From Erwinia oleae (GTDB lineage Bacteria > Pseudomonadota > Gammaproteobacteria > Enterobacterales > Enterobacteriaceae), in assembly GCF_000770305.1 (NCBI RefSeq), contig NZ_JNVB01000016.1, positions 1-63,621 of the forward strand: a DNA stretch of 63,621 bases. Reading direction: 5' to 3'. How positions within the stretch are numbered: position 1 is the first letter of the stretch; the number at the start of each line of letters is the position of its first letter. Below are positions 1 to 8,928 of this stretch, piece by piece. A model generated the notes under the pieces. It made no database searches. It had not been told where the DNA came from and worked only from the letters and a program-made list of their open reading frames with translations. The position numbers and the translations under genes were made by a program.

Positions 1-2
1 TG

Positions 3-191
3 GTTGAGTCATTTAACGGCAGCCTGCGTGATGAATGTCTGAACGTGCACTGGTTCCTGTCACTGGAAGATGCTCAGGAGAAGATCGAGCACTGGCGGCA
101 GGAATATAACCAGTACCGGCCACATTCCTCGTTAAATAACCAGACTCCGGAAGAATTTATCCGAAGCCTGCAAACAGGGCCGGATCTCTGA
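3..191 (+). pseudogene. IS3-family transposase (OrfB) C-terminal fragment
   Basis: The frame is open from the window edge to TGA at 189-191. It encodes the end of a DDE transposase: [11 protein letters not shown], then a [16 protein letters not shown] block and TPEEF, the usual integrase-core tail of IS3-family OrfB proteins. The catalytic Glu lies in the first part; the rest of the gene is left of the window. The following reading frame is the acyltransferase fragment, so this IS end has truncated it. No terminal inverted repeat could be assigned with confidence. Confidence 0.8.
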
Positions 192-195
192 TTTA

Positions 196-639
196 CCCTG
201 GCACCGATATTGGGAGGAGATCAAACTGGCCGCTGTCTATAATACCGCCTGGCACCATAACTGGGGTTCCAGTGCGACAACGGCTGATGAAATCGCAATT
301 GCAGCAAATACTGTGCCCAACATCATGGGCATGATTGCATGCAAAAATGCCCGTATTATTGGTTTTACAATGATGCAATTTATTACTGATGCCTCAGGAA
401 AGATGGGGCGTGCTTTTCTTTCTGGAGTATTCCCTGAATATCGTCAACGCGGACTGTCGGTTGTGCTGACATCAAAACTCTCTGCTATTGCCATTGAACA
501 AGACATCAAAAAATTCAGCATTTCTTGGATGCTGGAAGATAACAAAATGATTGTGAGAACGATGCAAAAACTTACCCAGCACGGTAAAAGCCAGCTCAGG
601 CGTTACAGAATTTTTGCGATTGCGCAGAAAAAAACTTAA
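196..639 (+). pseudogene. GNAT-type acyltransferase (YghO-like), 5' truncated
   Basis: An open frame of about 147 codons runs from the IS end to TAA at 637-639. It has no start codon of its own at the left, and the only internal starts fall inside the conserved fold. The segment NTAWHHNWG resembles the YghO-type N-acyltransferase family. The later segment VFPEYRQRGL matches the acetyl-CoA-binding region of GNAT proteins. It is separated by 10 bp from the alpha-oxoamine synthase fragment, so it was once in one operon with it. The N-terminal half was lost when the IS inserted. The substrate is unknown. Confidence 0.5.
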
Positions 640-649
640 GGAAAAGGCA

Positions 650-1015
650 ATGAGTTTATATGAAATGGTCAGTACAGAAAATGATGACGTTAAACTGCAC
701 TACTTCCCGCGTGTGCGTTCTGCCTGCGGTCGGCATTTAACCTTGGTGGATGGCGACAAAAATCTGAATTTCTCGTCCTGCGATTATCTGGATATGGCAG
801 ATAACAAGTTAATGAAGGATGCGGCGATAAAAGCCATCCAGAAGTACGGTACTAATATCAGCGGGCCGATGATTTTTTGTGGTTATACTGAATATCATGA
901 AGAATTAGAAAACCGTTATTCCGAAATGTATCGTGTCAAGGTTAGCGAGGAAACTGTCGTTAGCTACCAGCAGGTATGGCTGGGCTTTCAGCAACGTGAA
1001 ACTCAACATGGATAA
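650..1015 (+). pseudogene. Alpha-oxoamine synthase (KBL/BioF-like) N-terminal fragment
   Basis: ATG at 650 follows AAGGAAAAGG. The 121-aa product has the N-terminal signature of PLP-dependent alpha-oxoamine synthases, the family of BioF, Kbl and serine palmitoyltransferase: FSSCDYLDMAD, a KYGTNISG segment and a YHEELENRYSEMY helix. Family members are about 400 aa. The catalytic lysine region is absent and the frame degenerates after residue 95, so this is an internal deletion or decayed gene. It belongs to the same broken cluster as the flanking acyltransferases, which suggests an N-acyl amino acid or sphingoid-like product (inference). Confidence 0.6.
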
Positions 1016-1030
1016 ATATTGGGTAGGTTT

Positions 1031-1777
1031 ATGATCGCTATAGTCAGACTGATTTTGATAGGCATTTTTATATTGCTGAGCAGCGTTGTGGTGCTACTTG
1101 TTTGCCTTTTACGGCCCCGTAACATCATGAACGTTCACTTCGCAGCCCAGCTTTACAGTAAAGTCTCCTGGCTGCTTGGGGTCAAAGTTATCATCACTGG
1201 CAGGGAAAATATTCTTCCAGGTAGTTGTGTCTATGTCGCCAATCATCAAAGCAACTATGATATTTTTTTCCTGACTGGGGCTGTCCCGCCTGGTGCGGTG
1301 AGCATAGGAAAAAAAAGCATCCTCTACTTCCCTTTCTTTGGGCTGATTTACTGGTTATCGGGTAACATATTTATCGAGCGTGGTAATAAAATTAAGGCGC
1401 TTCAGGCGCTGCAAAAAACCAAAGAAAAAATGCTGAAGGAGAATATGTCCGTTTGGTTATTCCCCGAAGGTACGCGCAATTATGGTAAAGGCTTAAAACC
1501 GTTTAAAACTGGTGCTTTTCATCTTGCCCGTAATGCCGGATTGTCTTTGGTTCCAGTTAGTGCCAGTAATTATTATGGTGATTTTAAAATTAACAGAATA
1601 AATAACGGTGAAATTATTATCAAATTTTTACCGCCGGTGAAAAAAGAAACCATTACTACGCAGTCTGTCCGCGACATTGTTGCCACCGTATATGAGCAAA
1701 TGAATACGGAAATCGCTGCATTGGATAAAGAACTCAGTCTGTCGGGTGAGAATGTTTTAAGGCAAGATGAACATTAG
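1031..1777 (+). CDS. PlsC-like 1-acyl-glycerol-3-phosphate acyltransferase
   Basis: 248 aa from ATG at 1031, chosen over the upstream TTG at 1019 because GGTAGG precedes it and the membrane anchor starts there. An N-terminal hydrophobic helix (residues 1-28) is followed by motif I NHQSNYD (the HX4D catalytic pair) and motif III FPEGTR, both diagnostic of LPLAT acyltransferases that esterify acyl chains to lyso-lipids at the inner membrane. It sits behind the truncated oxoamine synthase and GNAT gene and is the only intact gene of that remnant cluster. It is likely an accessory, pathway-specific acyltransferase rather than housekeeping PlsC. Confidence 0.75.
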   Translation: MIAIVRLILIGIFILLSSVVVLLVCLLRPRNIMNVHFAAQLYSKVSWLLGVKVIITGRENILPGSCVYVANHQSNYDIFFLTGAVPPGAVSIGKKSILYFPFFGLIYWLSGNIFIERGNKIKALQALQKTKEKMLKENMSVWLFPEGTRNYGKGLKPFKTGAFHLARNAGLSLVPVSASNYYGDFKINRINNGEIIIKFLPPVKKETITTQSVRDIVATVYEQMNTEIAALDKELSLSGENVLRQDEH

Positions 1778-1918
1778 TTTCTGGCCAATTTAGCAGGACT
1801 AAAAATCCCGCTTTACTCTTTCGTTAGCCTGCCGGTTAATATCGGGAGGCGGTATGATTTTATCTTTATTTTAATGTAATCCTGAAAGTAGGCTATGCAG
1901 ATTAAGTGGGAATGAATA

Positions 1919-2222
1919 ATGGAATAATTTGGAAAAATAAAATACATTATCTTTATTTTCTGTTTAACCATTTTTGTGTTGACCAACTTTTTTATGGGGC
2001 AAAACGGCACCTCGTTCTGATGCAGTAAATTTACCGCAAGCGTTGAGAGCACCAGTGCAAACCGCACTGGCACATCGGGCCGATGTGCCAGTAACTTTAC
2101 AGGCATTAGGTAAGGTTGCCTCGCAGGCAACGGTGAATGTCGCCAGCCAGATCGACGGGCAGCTAATTAAGGTAATGTTTACTGAAGGGGATGAAGTAAA
2201 AAAAGGTCAACTTCTGGTGTAG
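1919..2222 (+). pseudogene. RND efflux membrane-fusion protein (MdtA-like) fragment
   Basis: The first part (about 1945-1995) encodes a hydrophobic N-terminal segment ending LTNFF. The frame then shifts and continues from 1992 to TAG at 2220 as a typical periplasmic adaptor start: a LWGKTAP segment, VPVTLQALGKV, then the lipoyl-like EGDEVKKGQLL. Adaptors are about 380-415 aa; only about 95 codons remain and two frames are needed. No transporter gene follows. It is a dead fragment next to IS debris. Confidence 0.6.
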
Positions 2223-2339
2223 TCCCTACGGTTTTTAGTACCATCGCCAATGAGGATCTCCGGCCAGTTTTTACCTTGCATAGATAACGGAGGGCATACC
2301 CAATGAGCTATGCTGACGTTCTTCGCTATATTCTGCGCG

Positions 2340-3190
2340 CTAGTCTTATGTTAGCACGCGGACTACTGAGAGTGTTCTGAACAGATACATATCGAGTATT
2401 TCTGTTCGTAGCGTTTTGTTAAATCGCTCAATAAATCCGTTCTGCATCGGCCTGCCTGGCTGAATAAAATCAAGTATCACGCCGTGCAATTCTACTCATT
2501 TGACTAAAGCAGCGGCAGTGAGCTCTGGCCCGTTATCGCTGCGTATAAATGTCGGATAGCCTCTTTCAGCACTTAACCGCTCCAGGATGCGTACGACGCG
2601 ATGAGCCAGGATATTCAAATTAACCTCAATTGCCAGCGCTTCCCGATTAAAATCATCGACCACGTTAAATAACCTGAATCGCCGCCAGTCGATCAGGGCA
2701 TCACTCATAAAATTAACTGACCAACAGTGGTTCATTTTATGCGGAATAACCAACGGCTGTGGATAACTGTTAGGTAAGCGTTTTCTCCCTTTACGACGAA
2801 GGTTCAGTTTTAACAATCGATAGATCCGATAAACCCGTTTTGCATTCCACGGTAACCCTGCCAGGCGTGACTTATTGAACATAAGTCCAAACCCTAGGCC
2901 GGATACTGATACGTCAATTTTTTCAGTGCCTCGACCACGTGCAGATCCCGTGCCGTGTTCAGGCAATAATGCAACTGACTTCAACTTATACCCATAATCC
3001 GACACCCATGTCGTTCGCTGGCCTGATATTCCGTCATGACGTAACGCACTAACTCACGTTTTCCGGGCACCGTTAAAGTTTTTTTGACACAACATCCTTA
3101 AGAATTTCATGATCTAAGCTCAGGGAGGCATACATCTGTTTTAATCGGAGGATTTGATCTTGCGGATAGCGGTATCGGTTAATGCCATAG
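2340..3190 (-). pseudogene. Degenerate IS3-family element (OrfA end plus OrfB)
   Basis: On the minus strand the remains read in order: an OrfA C-terminus (LRLKQMYASLSLD, then LKDVVSKKL), an OrfB start broken by several frameshifts, the DDE core (NHCWSVNFMSDAL, FNVVDDFNREAL, IRSDNGPELTA) and an OrfB tail (DFIQPGRPMQNGFIERFNKTLR) in another frame. The longest uninterrupted frame is 169 codons (2496-3005). It is an inactive IS3-family copy on the island side of tRNA-Asn. Confidence 0.75.
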
Positions 3191-3350
3191 CGGGGGCTCC
3201 ATTTTCTCAACGAACCGTGAGGCCCCGATTACGCCGCCAAAAACTATGGATATCAAGAAGCCCAGCGATCCTTCTCAGGATAGCCGGGTAAAGATAACTT
3301 CTTTTTTTTCAAACGTATCAGGACTCACTGAGATGTCATGATACTAAAAT

Positions 3351-3367
3351 TTGGCTCCTCTGACTGG
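3351..3367 (-). other. Attachment-site core at tRNA-Asn 3' end
   Basis: Read on the minus strand this is CCAGTCAGAGGAGCCAA, the last bases of tRNA-Asn. To my knowledge this is the core used by asn-tRNA-specific P4-type integrases such as those of the Yersinia high-pathogenicity island and the pks island. Everything on its island side (positions below 3351) is IS and gene scrap, as expected of an occupied or formerly occupied site. A perfect 16-bp copy lies at 31994-32009. Confidence 0.6.
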
Positions 3368-3427
3368 ACTCGAACCAGTGACATACGGATTAACAGTCCG
3401 CCGTTCTACCGACTGAACTACAGAGGA
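3352..3427 (-). tRNA. tRNA-Asn (GTT)
   Basis: The reverse complement folds as a 76-nt tRNA: acceptor stem TCCTCTG/CAGAGGA, a D loop with GTTCAGTCGGTAGAAC, anticodon loop CTGTTAA (anticodon GTT, Asn), a T arm with GGTTCGAGTCC and encoded GCCA. It lies beside amn, as an asn tRNA gene does in E. coli. Its 3' end doubles as an integration site for genomic islands. An overlapping plus-strand ORF is the usual artefact of translating a tRNA antisense. Confidence 0.97.
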
Positions 3428-3572
3428 ATTGTTGGAACGGGGCGCATCATATCCAGCACGCTTTCGGATGTCAAAGGCTGTTTTCACCTTTTTTGTCGAC
3501 TGCTGCATAAAACAGCAAAACGGCGACCGGCGGCTCTGGCAGCGGCATTTACGCCGCCGCCAATGGCGCGCA

Positions 3573-5033
3573 TTACCGGAATGGCGGCTCGTTGAAGGTG
3601 CGCAGCTTGCGCGAATGCAGACGGTCGCCTTCGGCGCGCAGCAGGTCGATGGCGCAGATGCCAATTTGCAGATGCTCGGAGATGGCTCCTTCATAAAAGC
3701 GATTCGCCTGGCCCGGCAGCTTGATCTCGCCGTGCAGTGGCTTGTCGGAAACGCACAGCAGCGTTCCGTAGGGGACGCGAAAACGGTAACCCTGCGCGGC
3801 GATGGTGGCACTTTCCATATCTACCGCCACTGCGCGGCTCAGGTTGAAGCGCAGAGCCGAGGCGGCATAGCGCAGCTCCCAGTTGCGATCGTCGGTGGTG
3901 ACGACGGTGCCGGTACGCAGCCGCTGTTTGATCTCTTCACCCGGCCGGCCGCTCACCTGACGTGTGGCGTCGTAAAGCGCGCGCTGCACTTCGGCAATGC
4001 TCGGCACAGGGATATCAGGCGGCAGAACGGCATCAAGGACGTGATCGTCGCGCAGGTAGGCGTGCGCCAGCACGTAATCGCCAATCGACTGGCTCTCGCG
4101 CAGGCCGCCGCAGTGGCCAATCATCAGCCATGTATGCGGACGCAGTACTGCCAGATGATCGCAAATAGTTTTGGCGTTAGACGGCCCCACGCCGATGTTA
4201 ATCAACGTGATGCCCTGGCCCTCTTTGGCGATCAGATGCCAGGCAGGCATCTGATGGTTTTTCCACGCCAGACCGGAGAGGGTTTCCTGCGGGTTTGGCG
4301 TGTCCGCGGTCAGATAAATGCTGCCCGCGCAGGAGAGCGCCTCGTAAGGCGAATTCGGGTCGGCAATCTGCTCACAGCTCCAGCGGACGAACTCATCAAC
4401 ATAGCGCGTATAGTTGGTGAACAGCACATACGATTGGAAATGTTCCACCGGCGTGCCGGTGTAGTGGCGAAGGCGGGCCAGCGAGAAGTCAGTGCGCAGC
4501 GCGTCAAAGTGCGACAGCGGAAACGCTTCCCCTGGCTGATAAAGACCATCGGCGTTCTCATCGCCAATTTGCGCCAGCTCGGTGGTGGGGAAATGGGACG
4601 CCAGCCCGGCGCTCATGGTGCGATCCAGCGCCAGGTCGGAACCGTCAATCACATACGGGAAGGGGATTTCCTGGCTGGAGGGCCTGACGCTGAAGGTCAC
4701 CGGGTATTCGCCCGCCAGCATCTCCAGCTGTTCGGAAAGGTAGTGGCGGAACAGTGACGGGCGCGTGATGGTGGTTGCGTAGCTGCCGGGGCGGGTGAAA
4801 CGGCCAAAAGCGCGTGACAGATGATGCTTTGCCGCATCGCCCTGCCAGCTCACGCGCAGCTCAGGATAGACAAAAAGTCCGTTGGATCGCAGAACCGGGT
4901 CGGGCAGCGTGCCATTATCAATATAGTCGGTGATGGCTCCGCGCAGTGCGTTTACGGCATCCTCATACAGGGTATCCAGTTTATTCAGCGTCTCTTCAAC
5001 GGTGAGTCCCTGCGGAGCAAAAGGTTGAGTCAT
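3573..5033 (-). CDS. amn: AMP nucleosidase
   Basis: 486 aa, close to the 484-aa E. coli enzyme. Cytosolic Amn hydrolyses AMP to adenine and ribose 5-phosphate and so takes part in purine salvage and adenylate balance. The N-terminal half is the Amn-specific regulatory domain (from EETLNKLD). The C-terminal half is a nucleoside phosphorylase fold with VGPSNAKTICDHL, GHCGGLRESQSIGDYVLAHAY split over the active site, and VDMESATIAAQGYR near the end. The product ends NEPPFR as in E. coli. ATG at 5033 is preceded by AGGAAGAAGAG. It is divergent from btsS. Confidence 0.96.
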   Translation of the reverse strand: MTQPFAPQGLTVEETLNKLDTLYEDAVNALRGAITDYIDNGTLPDPVLRSNGLFVYPELRVSWQGDAAKHHLSRAFGRFTRPGSYATTITRPSLFRHYLSEQLEMLAGEYPVTFSVRPSSQEIPFPYVIDGSDLALDRTMSAGLASHFPTTELAQIGDENADGLYQPGEAFPLSHFDALRTDFSLARLRHYTGTPVEHFQSYVLFTNYTRYVDEFVRWSCEQIADPNSPYEALSCAGSIYLTADTPNPQETLSGLAWKNHQMPAWHLIAKEGQGITLINIGVGPSNAKTICDHLAVLRPHTWLMIGHCGGLRESQSIGDYVLAHAYLRDDHVLDAVLPPDIPVPSIAEVQRALYDATRQVSGRPGEEIKQRLRTGTVVTTDDRNWELRYAASALRFNLSRAVAVDMESATIAAQGYRFRVPYGTLLCVSDKPLHGEIKLPGQANRFYEGAISEHLQIGICAIDLLRAEGDRLHSRKLRTFNEPPFR

Positions 5034-5278
5034 CTCTTCTTCCTGTGATTATTGTTTACATAACAGCATGGTAGCCGAAGTCAGCAATAAGCGCCTGGCG
5101 CAGAAAGGTTTAACATGTTCACATGACAGTTTTTAGGATTGGTGGTAAGACGTCATCGCAGGCGACGCGTCGTTATCATTAATTATTCAGAACAACTTCG
5201 CATTTTAGCGTTTGATGCCGGGAAAGATCGCCCGGTCCGGTGTATGTTGCTCGCAGCGGAGAACAGGGGCGACAAGGT
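5034..5278. promoter_or_regulatory. Divergent amn/btsS control region
   Basis: This 245-bp non-coding region separates amn (minus) from btsS (plus). E. coli amn is known to belong to the PhoB regulon. One PhoB-like half-site, CTGTCAT, is visible on the minus strand at 5123-5129, but its partner repeat is poor, so a Pho box is only a possibility. AACATGTTCACATG lies beside it. I see no convincing -35/-10 pair for btsS. Confidence 0.3.
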
Positions 5279-6967
5279 ATGTACGAATTTACGTTGATTT
5301 TACTGTTGTTACAGCAGATGTGTGTCTTTCTGGTCATCGCCTGGCTGATGAGTAAAACGCGCCTGTTTATTCCCTTAATGCAGGTGACCGTGCGCCTGCC
5401 GCACAAGCTGCTGTGCTATGTCACCTTCTCAATTTTCTGCATTATGGGTACCTATTTCGGCCTGCATATTGAAGATTCCATCGCCAACACCCGTGCCATT
5501 GGCGCGGTAATGGGCGGCCTGCTCGGCGGGCCGGTGGTCGGGGGACTGGTGGGCCTGACCGGCGGGCTCCATCGTTACTCACTCGGCGGCATGACCGCAC
5601 TGAGCTGCATGATATCAACCATTGCCGAAGGGCTGCTGGGCGGCCTGATGCACAGTATTCTGATTGCGCGCGGGCGCAGCGATAAAGTCTTCAGCCCGTT
5701 AACGGCTGGCGTGATCACCTTTATTGCCGAACTGGTGCAGATGGCGATTATCCTGCTGATTGCGCGTCCGTTTCAGGATGCATTGCATCTGGTGCAGAAT
5801 ATCGCGGCGCCGATGATGATCACCAACACCGTCGGCGCAGCGATGTTTATGCGCATCCTGCTTGATAAGCGAGCAATGTTTGAAAAATACACCACTGCGT
5901 TCTCGGCGAAAGCACTGAAGGTCGCAGCGTCAACCGAAGGCATTCTTCGCCAGGGCTTTAACGAAGAAAACAGCATGAAAGTGGCGCAGGTACTCTATAA
6001 AGAGCTGGATATCGGGGCGGTGGCCATTACCGATCGTGAAAAACTGCTGGCGTTTACCGGTACCGGCGATGACCACCATCTGCCGGGAAAACCTGTCTCA
6101 TCCAGCTATACCTGGCGGGCCATCGAGAGTGGGGAAGTCGTCTACGCTGACGGCAACGAAATCCCTTATCGCTGTTCGCTGCATCCTGACTGCAAGCTCG
6201 GTTCCACGCTGGTTATTCCGCTGCGCGGTGAAAATCAGCGTGTGATCGGCACAATCAAACTGTATGAACCGCGTAATCGCCTGTTCAGCTCTATCAACCG
6301 CACGCTGGGAGAAGGCATTGCGCAACTGCTGTCAACGCAGATCCTCGCCGGGCAGTATGAGCGTCAGACTGCGCTGTTGGCGCAGTCGGAAATCAAACTG
6401 CTGCATGCGCAGGTAAACCCGCATTTTCTGTTCAACGCATTGAACACATTGATGGCGGTGATCCGCCACGACAGCGATAAAGCGGGGCAGTTGGTGCACT
6501 ATCTCTCCACCTTTTTCCGTAAAAATTTAAAGCGTCCTTCAGAAATTGTCACGCTGGCGAATGAGATAGAGCATGTGAATGCCTATTTGCAAATAGAGCA
6601 GGCGCGTTTTCAGTCCCGGCTGAATATACATTTACGCATACCGGAAGAGCTGGCCCATCATCAGCTCCCGGCTTTTACGCTGCAACCTATTGTGGAAAAT
6701 GCCATTAAGCACGGCACGTCGCAGCTATTAGGGACAGGTGAAATTACTATTCAGGCCAGCCGCGACGGGCAGCATCTGATTCTGGATATCGAAGACAATG
6801 CCGGACTGTATCAACCCAAAAACAGCGGCGGCGGGCTGGGAATGAGCCTGGTGGATAAGCGTCTGCGCGTGCGTTATGGCGATACCTACGGCATCACCGT
6901 TGCCTGCGAGCCTGACTGCCTTACCCGTATTACCCTGCGGCTACCGCTGGAGGAACATGTATGTTAA
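5279..6967 (+). CDS. btsS: Pyruvate-sensing histidine kinase BtsS
   Basis: 562 aa from ATG at 5279. The upstream GTG at 5240 adds 13 residues with no family support, and E. coli BtsS (561 aa) starts at the same MY. It has a LytS-type membrane domain of about six helices (residues 1-190, with the [14 protein letters not shown] loop), a GAF-like domain (about 220-350), then a HisKA_7TM/LytS kinase core with [10 protein letters not shown] (phospho-acceptor His382) and an N-box [13 protein letters not shown]. BtsS binds extracellular pyruvate with high affinity and phosphorylates BtsR. It overlaps btsR by 7 nt, so the two are translationally coupled. Confidence 0.93.
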   Translation: MYEFTLILLLLQQMCVFLVIAWLMSKTRLFIPLMQVTVRLPHKLLCYVTFSIFCIMGTYFGLHIEDSIANTRAIGAVMGGLLGGPVVGGLVGLTGGLHRYSLGGMTALSCMISTIAEGLLGGLMHSILIARGRSDKVFSPLTAGVITFIAELVQMAIILLIARPFQDALHLVQNIAAPMMITNTVGAAMFMRILLDKRAMFEKYTTAFSAKALKVAASTEGILRQGFNEENSMKVAQVLYKELDIGAVAITDREKLLAFTGTGDDHHLPGKPVSSSYTWRAIESGEVVYADGNEIPYRCSLHPDCKLGSTLVIPLRGENQRVIGTIKLYEPRNRLFSSINRTLGEGIAQLLSTQILAGQYERQTALLAQSEIKLLHAQVNPHFLFNALNTLMAVIRHDSDKAGQLVHYLSTFFRKNLKRPSEIVTLANEIEHVNAYLQIEQARFQSRLNIHLRIPEELAHHQLPAFTLQPIVENAIKHGTSQLLGTGEITIQASRDGQHLILDIEDNAGLYQPKNSGGGLGMSLVDKRLRVRYGDTYGITVACEPDCLTRITLRLPLEEHVC

Positions 6968-7680
6968 GCGTACTGATCGTGGATGATGAACCCATGGCGC
7001 GCGAGAACCTGCGCATCATGCTGCAAAAAGAGACGGATATCGATATCGTTGGCGAGTGCAGCAACGCCATCGAAGCCATTGGCATGGTGCATAAATTGCG
7101 GCCTGACGTGCTGTTTCTGGATATCCAGATGCCGCGCATCAGCGGTCTTGAGATGGTCAGCATGCTCGACCCGCAGGATCGTCCTTGGGTTGTGTTTCTT
7201 ACCGCCTTCGATGAGTTTGCCGTACAGGCATTTGAGGAGCACGCCTTTGACTATCTGCTGAAACCGGTGGAGGCGCCCCGGCTCGGCAAAACGCTGGCGC
7301 GTTTGCGCCTGAACCGCCAGGAGCAGGATATCTCGGTGTTGCCGGAGAGTCAGCAGCATTTGAAGTTTATTCCCTGTAGCGGTTTGAGCCGTATTTATCT
7401 GTTGCAGATGGATGAGGTGATGTTTGTCAGCAGCCGCCTGAGCGGCGTGTACGTCACCAGTCAGGATGGCAAAGAGGGTTTTACTGAACTGACGTTACGC
7501 ACCCTGGAAAACCGCACGCCGCTCCTGCGATGCCATCGCCAGTTTCTGGTGAATATGGCGCACCTGAAAGAGATACGTCTGGAAGATAACGGCCAGGCCG
7601 AGCTGCTGCTGCGCGACGGGCACACCGTACCGGTGAGCCGCCGCTACCTGAAAAGCCTGAAAGAAGTCGTGGGATTGTAG
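6961..7680 (+). CDS. btsR: LytTR response regulator BtsR
   Basis: 239 aa, the same length as E. coli BtsR (YehT). The receiver domain has acidic residues VDDE near residue 8, phospho-acceptor Asp54 in FLDIQMPR, and Lys in YLLKP. The LytTR DNA-binding domain (about 137-239) carries [10 protein letters not shown] and the terminal [12 protein letters not shown]. Phosphorylated BtsR activates btsT. Four matching half-sites are visible upstream of btsT at 11183-11252 in this window. Thus sensor, regulator and target transporter lie within 6 kb here, whereas in E. coli btsSR and btsT are at distant loci. Confidence 0.94.
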   Translation: MLSVLIVDDEPMARENLRIMLQKETDIDIVGECSNAIEAIGMVHKLRPDVLFLDIQMPRISGLEMVSMLDPQDRPWVVFLTAFDEFAVQAFEEHAFDYLLKPVEAPRLGKTLARLRLNRQEQDISVLPESQQHLKFIPCSGLSRIYLLQMDEVMFVSSRLSGVYVTSQDGKEGFTELTLRTLENRTPLLRCHRQFLVNMAHLKEIRLEDNGQAELLLRDGHTVPVSRRYLKSLKEVVGL

Positions 7681-7685
7681 GTGCG

Positions 7686-8648
7686 TCAGGCTCTTTTCAG
7701 CGAGGCAAAGGCGTCGCGAATTTCAGTTTCCGGGAGCCGGATACCGATAAAAACCAGCGTGCTGGCGGGTTGTTCATCGGGCTGCCATTCCCGATCCCAG
7801 TCCGCACTGTAAAGGCGCTGCACGCCCTGAAACAGCAGGCGGCAAGGCTGATTTTCAATCCACAACATTCCTTTGTAACGCAGCAGCTTATCCGCAAAGC
7901 CTGCCAGCAGATTTTCCATAACGCCAGAAACTGCGTCCAGCGCCACCGGATAATCCAGATCCACAACAACCGATGAGATCTCATTTTGTTTATCAGGCAT
8001 AAAGCGGAAAAGGGGGCTGACTGAAATAATCGACTCTTCCAGCATAAAACCGCGGGTATCAAACAGCAGCGCCAGGTCAATATTACCGTTAATCACCGGG
8101 TAAAGGGGCGCGCGCGCGTTGATGCGCTGAAGCCGCGCCAGCAGTTCGGGTGGCTCCCCGGCGATATCTGTTTTGGTCAACAGAATGCGATCGGCATAGC
8201 CAACCTGCGATTGCGCAAGGGTAAACTGATCCATCTGCTGCCCGGCGTGAACCGCATCGACTAATGCAATGACGCCATCCAGCAGATAGCGCTGGCAGAG
8301 GATCTCATGAGAGAAAAAAGTCTGAATAATCGGGCCGGGATCGGCCATGCCGGTACATTCAATGATTAAGCGATCGAAGGTGATGTCGCCGTTATCAAGA
8401 CACTCCAGCAGATCCAGCAGGGCGACTTCCAGTTCGCCTGAACGAGTGCAGCAGATACAGCCGTTAGTCAGCGTTTTAATTTGCGTCGCGTGGTCGCCGA
8501 GCAGCTGGTCATCGACGGCAACGGCACCAAATTCGTTCTCGATAACGGCGATTTTGTAATCGTGCTGTTCATGCAGAATGTGGCGCAGCAGGGTGGTTTT
8601 TCCTGCGCCGAGAAAACCGGTCAGTACCGTAACAGCAATCGGTGTCAT
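7686..8648 (-). CDS. yjiA: G3E-family GTPase YjiA
   Basis: 320 aa; the E. coli protein has 318. It is a SIMIBI-class P-loop GTPase of the COG0523 group (metal-centre chaperone-like). The Walker A motif GFLGAGKTT is at residues 10-18, the metal-binding CXCC motif is in NGCICCTR at about 64, ECTGMADPG follows as switch, and TKTD is the guanine-specificity motif. A CobW C-terminal domain (about 220-320) ends the protein. E. coli YjiA binds Zn and other transition metals; the client is not established. It is third in btsT-yjiX-yjiA and ends 5 bp from the convergent btsR stop. Confidence 0.93.
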   Translation of the reverse strand: MTPIAVTVLTGFLGAGKTTLLRHILHEQHDYKIAVIENEFGAVAVDDQLLGDHATQIKTLTNGCICCTRSGELEVALLDLLECLDNGDITFDRLIIECTGMADPGPIIQTFFSHEILCQRYLLDGVIALVDAVHAGQQMDQFTLAQSQVGYADRILLTKTDIAGEPPELLARLQRINARAPLYPVINGNIDLALLFDTRGFMLEESIISVSPLFRFMPDKQNEISSVVVDLDYPVALDAVSGVMENLLAGFADKLLRYKGMLWIENQPCRLLFQGVQRLYSADWDREWQPDEQPASTLVFIGIRLPETEIRDAFASLKRA

Positions 8649-8670
8649 AGAGTGTATTCCTTTATTACTG

Positions 8671-8874
8671 TCAGCAGCAGCGCATACCGCCTTTGCCGTC
8701 TCCGCCGTAGCGCGCCTGCTGTCGCTCGCGGAAAAATTCTTTATAGGTCATCATCGGCGTATCGGGATGATTAGTCTGCATGTGCAGAACATAGGTATCG
8801 TAATCGGGAATGCCGACCAGCATGCGGGCGGCCTGGCCGAGATACTTTTTTGCCGCGCCCAGATTATCAAACAT
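8671..8874 (-). CDS. yjiX: YbdD/YjiX family small protein
   Basis: 67 aa, with the YbdD/YjiX (DUF466) signature: a [17 protein letters not shown] core, [16 protein letters not shown] and a Cys-containing tail RCC. Such proteins are always encoded just after a CstA-type transporter, as here behind btsT, and are thought to modulate its activity. The gene lies 54 bp after btsT with an intercistronic hairpin between them, and 22 bp before yjiA. Confidence 0.92.
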   Translation of the reverse strand: MFDNLGAAKKYLGQAARMLVGIPDYDTYVLHMQTNHPDTPMMTYKEFFRERQQARYGGDGKGGMRCC

Positions 8875-8892
8875 AACTTGCTCCCGACTGAG

Positions 8893-8916
8893 CTGGCCCC
8901 GCAGAAGCAGGGCCAG
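8893..8916 (-). other. Intercistronic hairpin btsT/yjiX
   Basis: A perfect 7-bp stem (CTGGCCC at 8893-8899, GGGCCAG at 8910-8916) with a 10-nt loop sits between the btsT stop and the yjiX start. No U-run follows on the minus strand, so it is not a standard terminator. A role in mRNA processing or stability, giving more btsT than yjiX-yjiA message, is more likely (inference). Confidence 0.4.
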
Positions 8917-8928
8917 GATGTAACGTTA

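Noticed and set aside
3338..3595. 85-codon plus-strand ORF over tRNA-Asn
   Set aside because: It is the antisense translation of the tRNA gene (the familiar SDWTRTSD-type artefact), not a protein gene.
3429..4757. 442-codon plus-strand ORF opposite amn
   Set aside because: It is antisense to the clearly conserved amn gene, has no ribosome site and an Arg/Gln-rich composition typical of shadow frames in GC-rich genes. The same holds for long antisense frames at 28273-29358 and 55129-56280.
8893..8916. Terminator after btsT
   Set aside because: The hairpin is perfect but no U-run follows on the transcribed strand, so it was listed as an intercistronic hairpin only.
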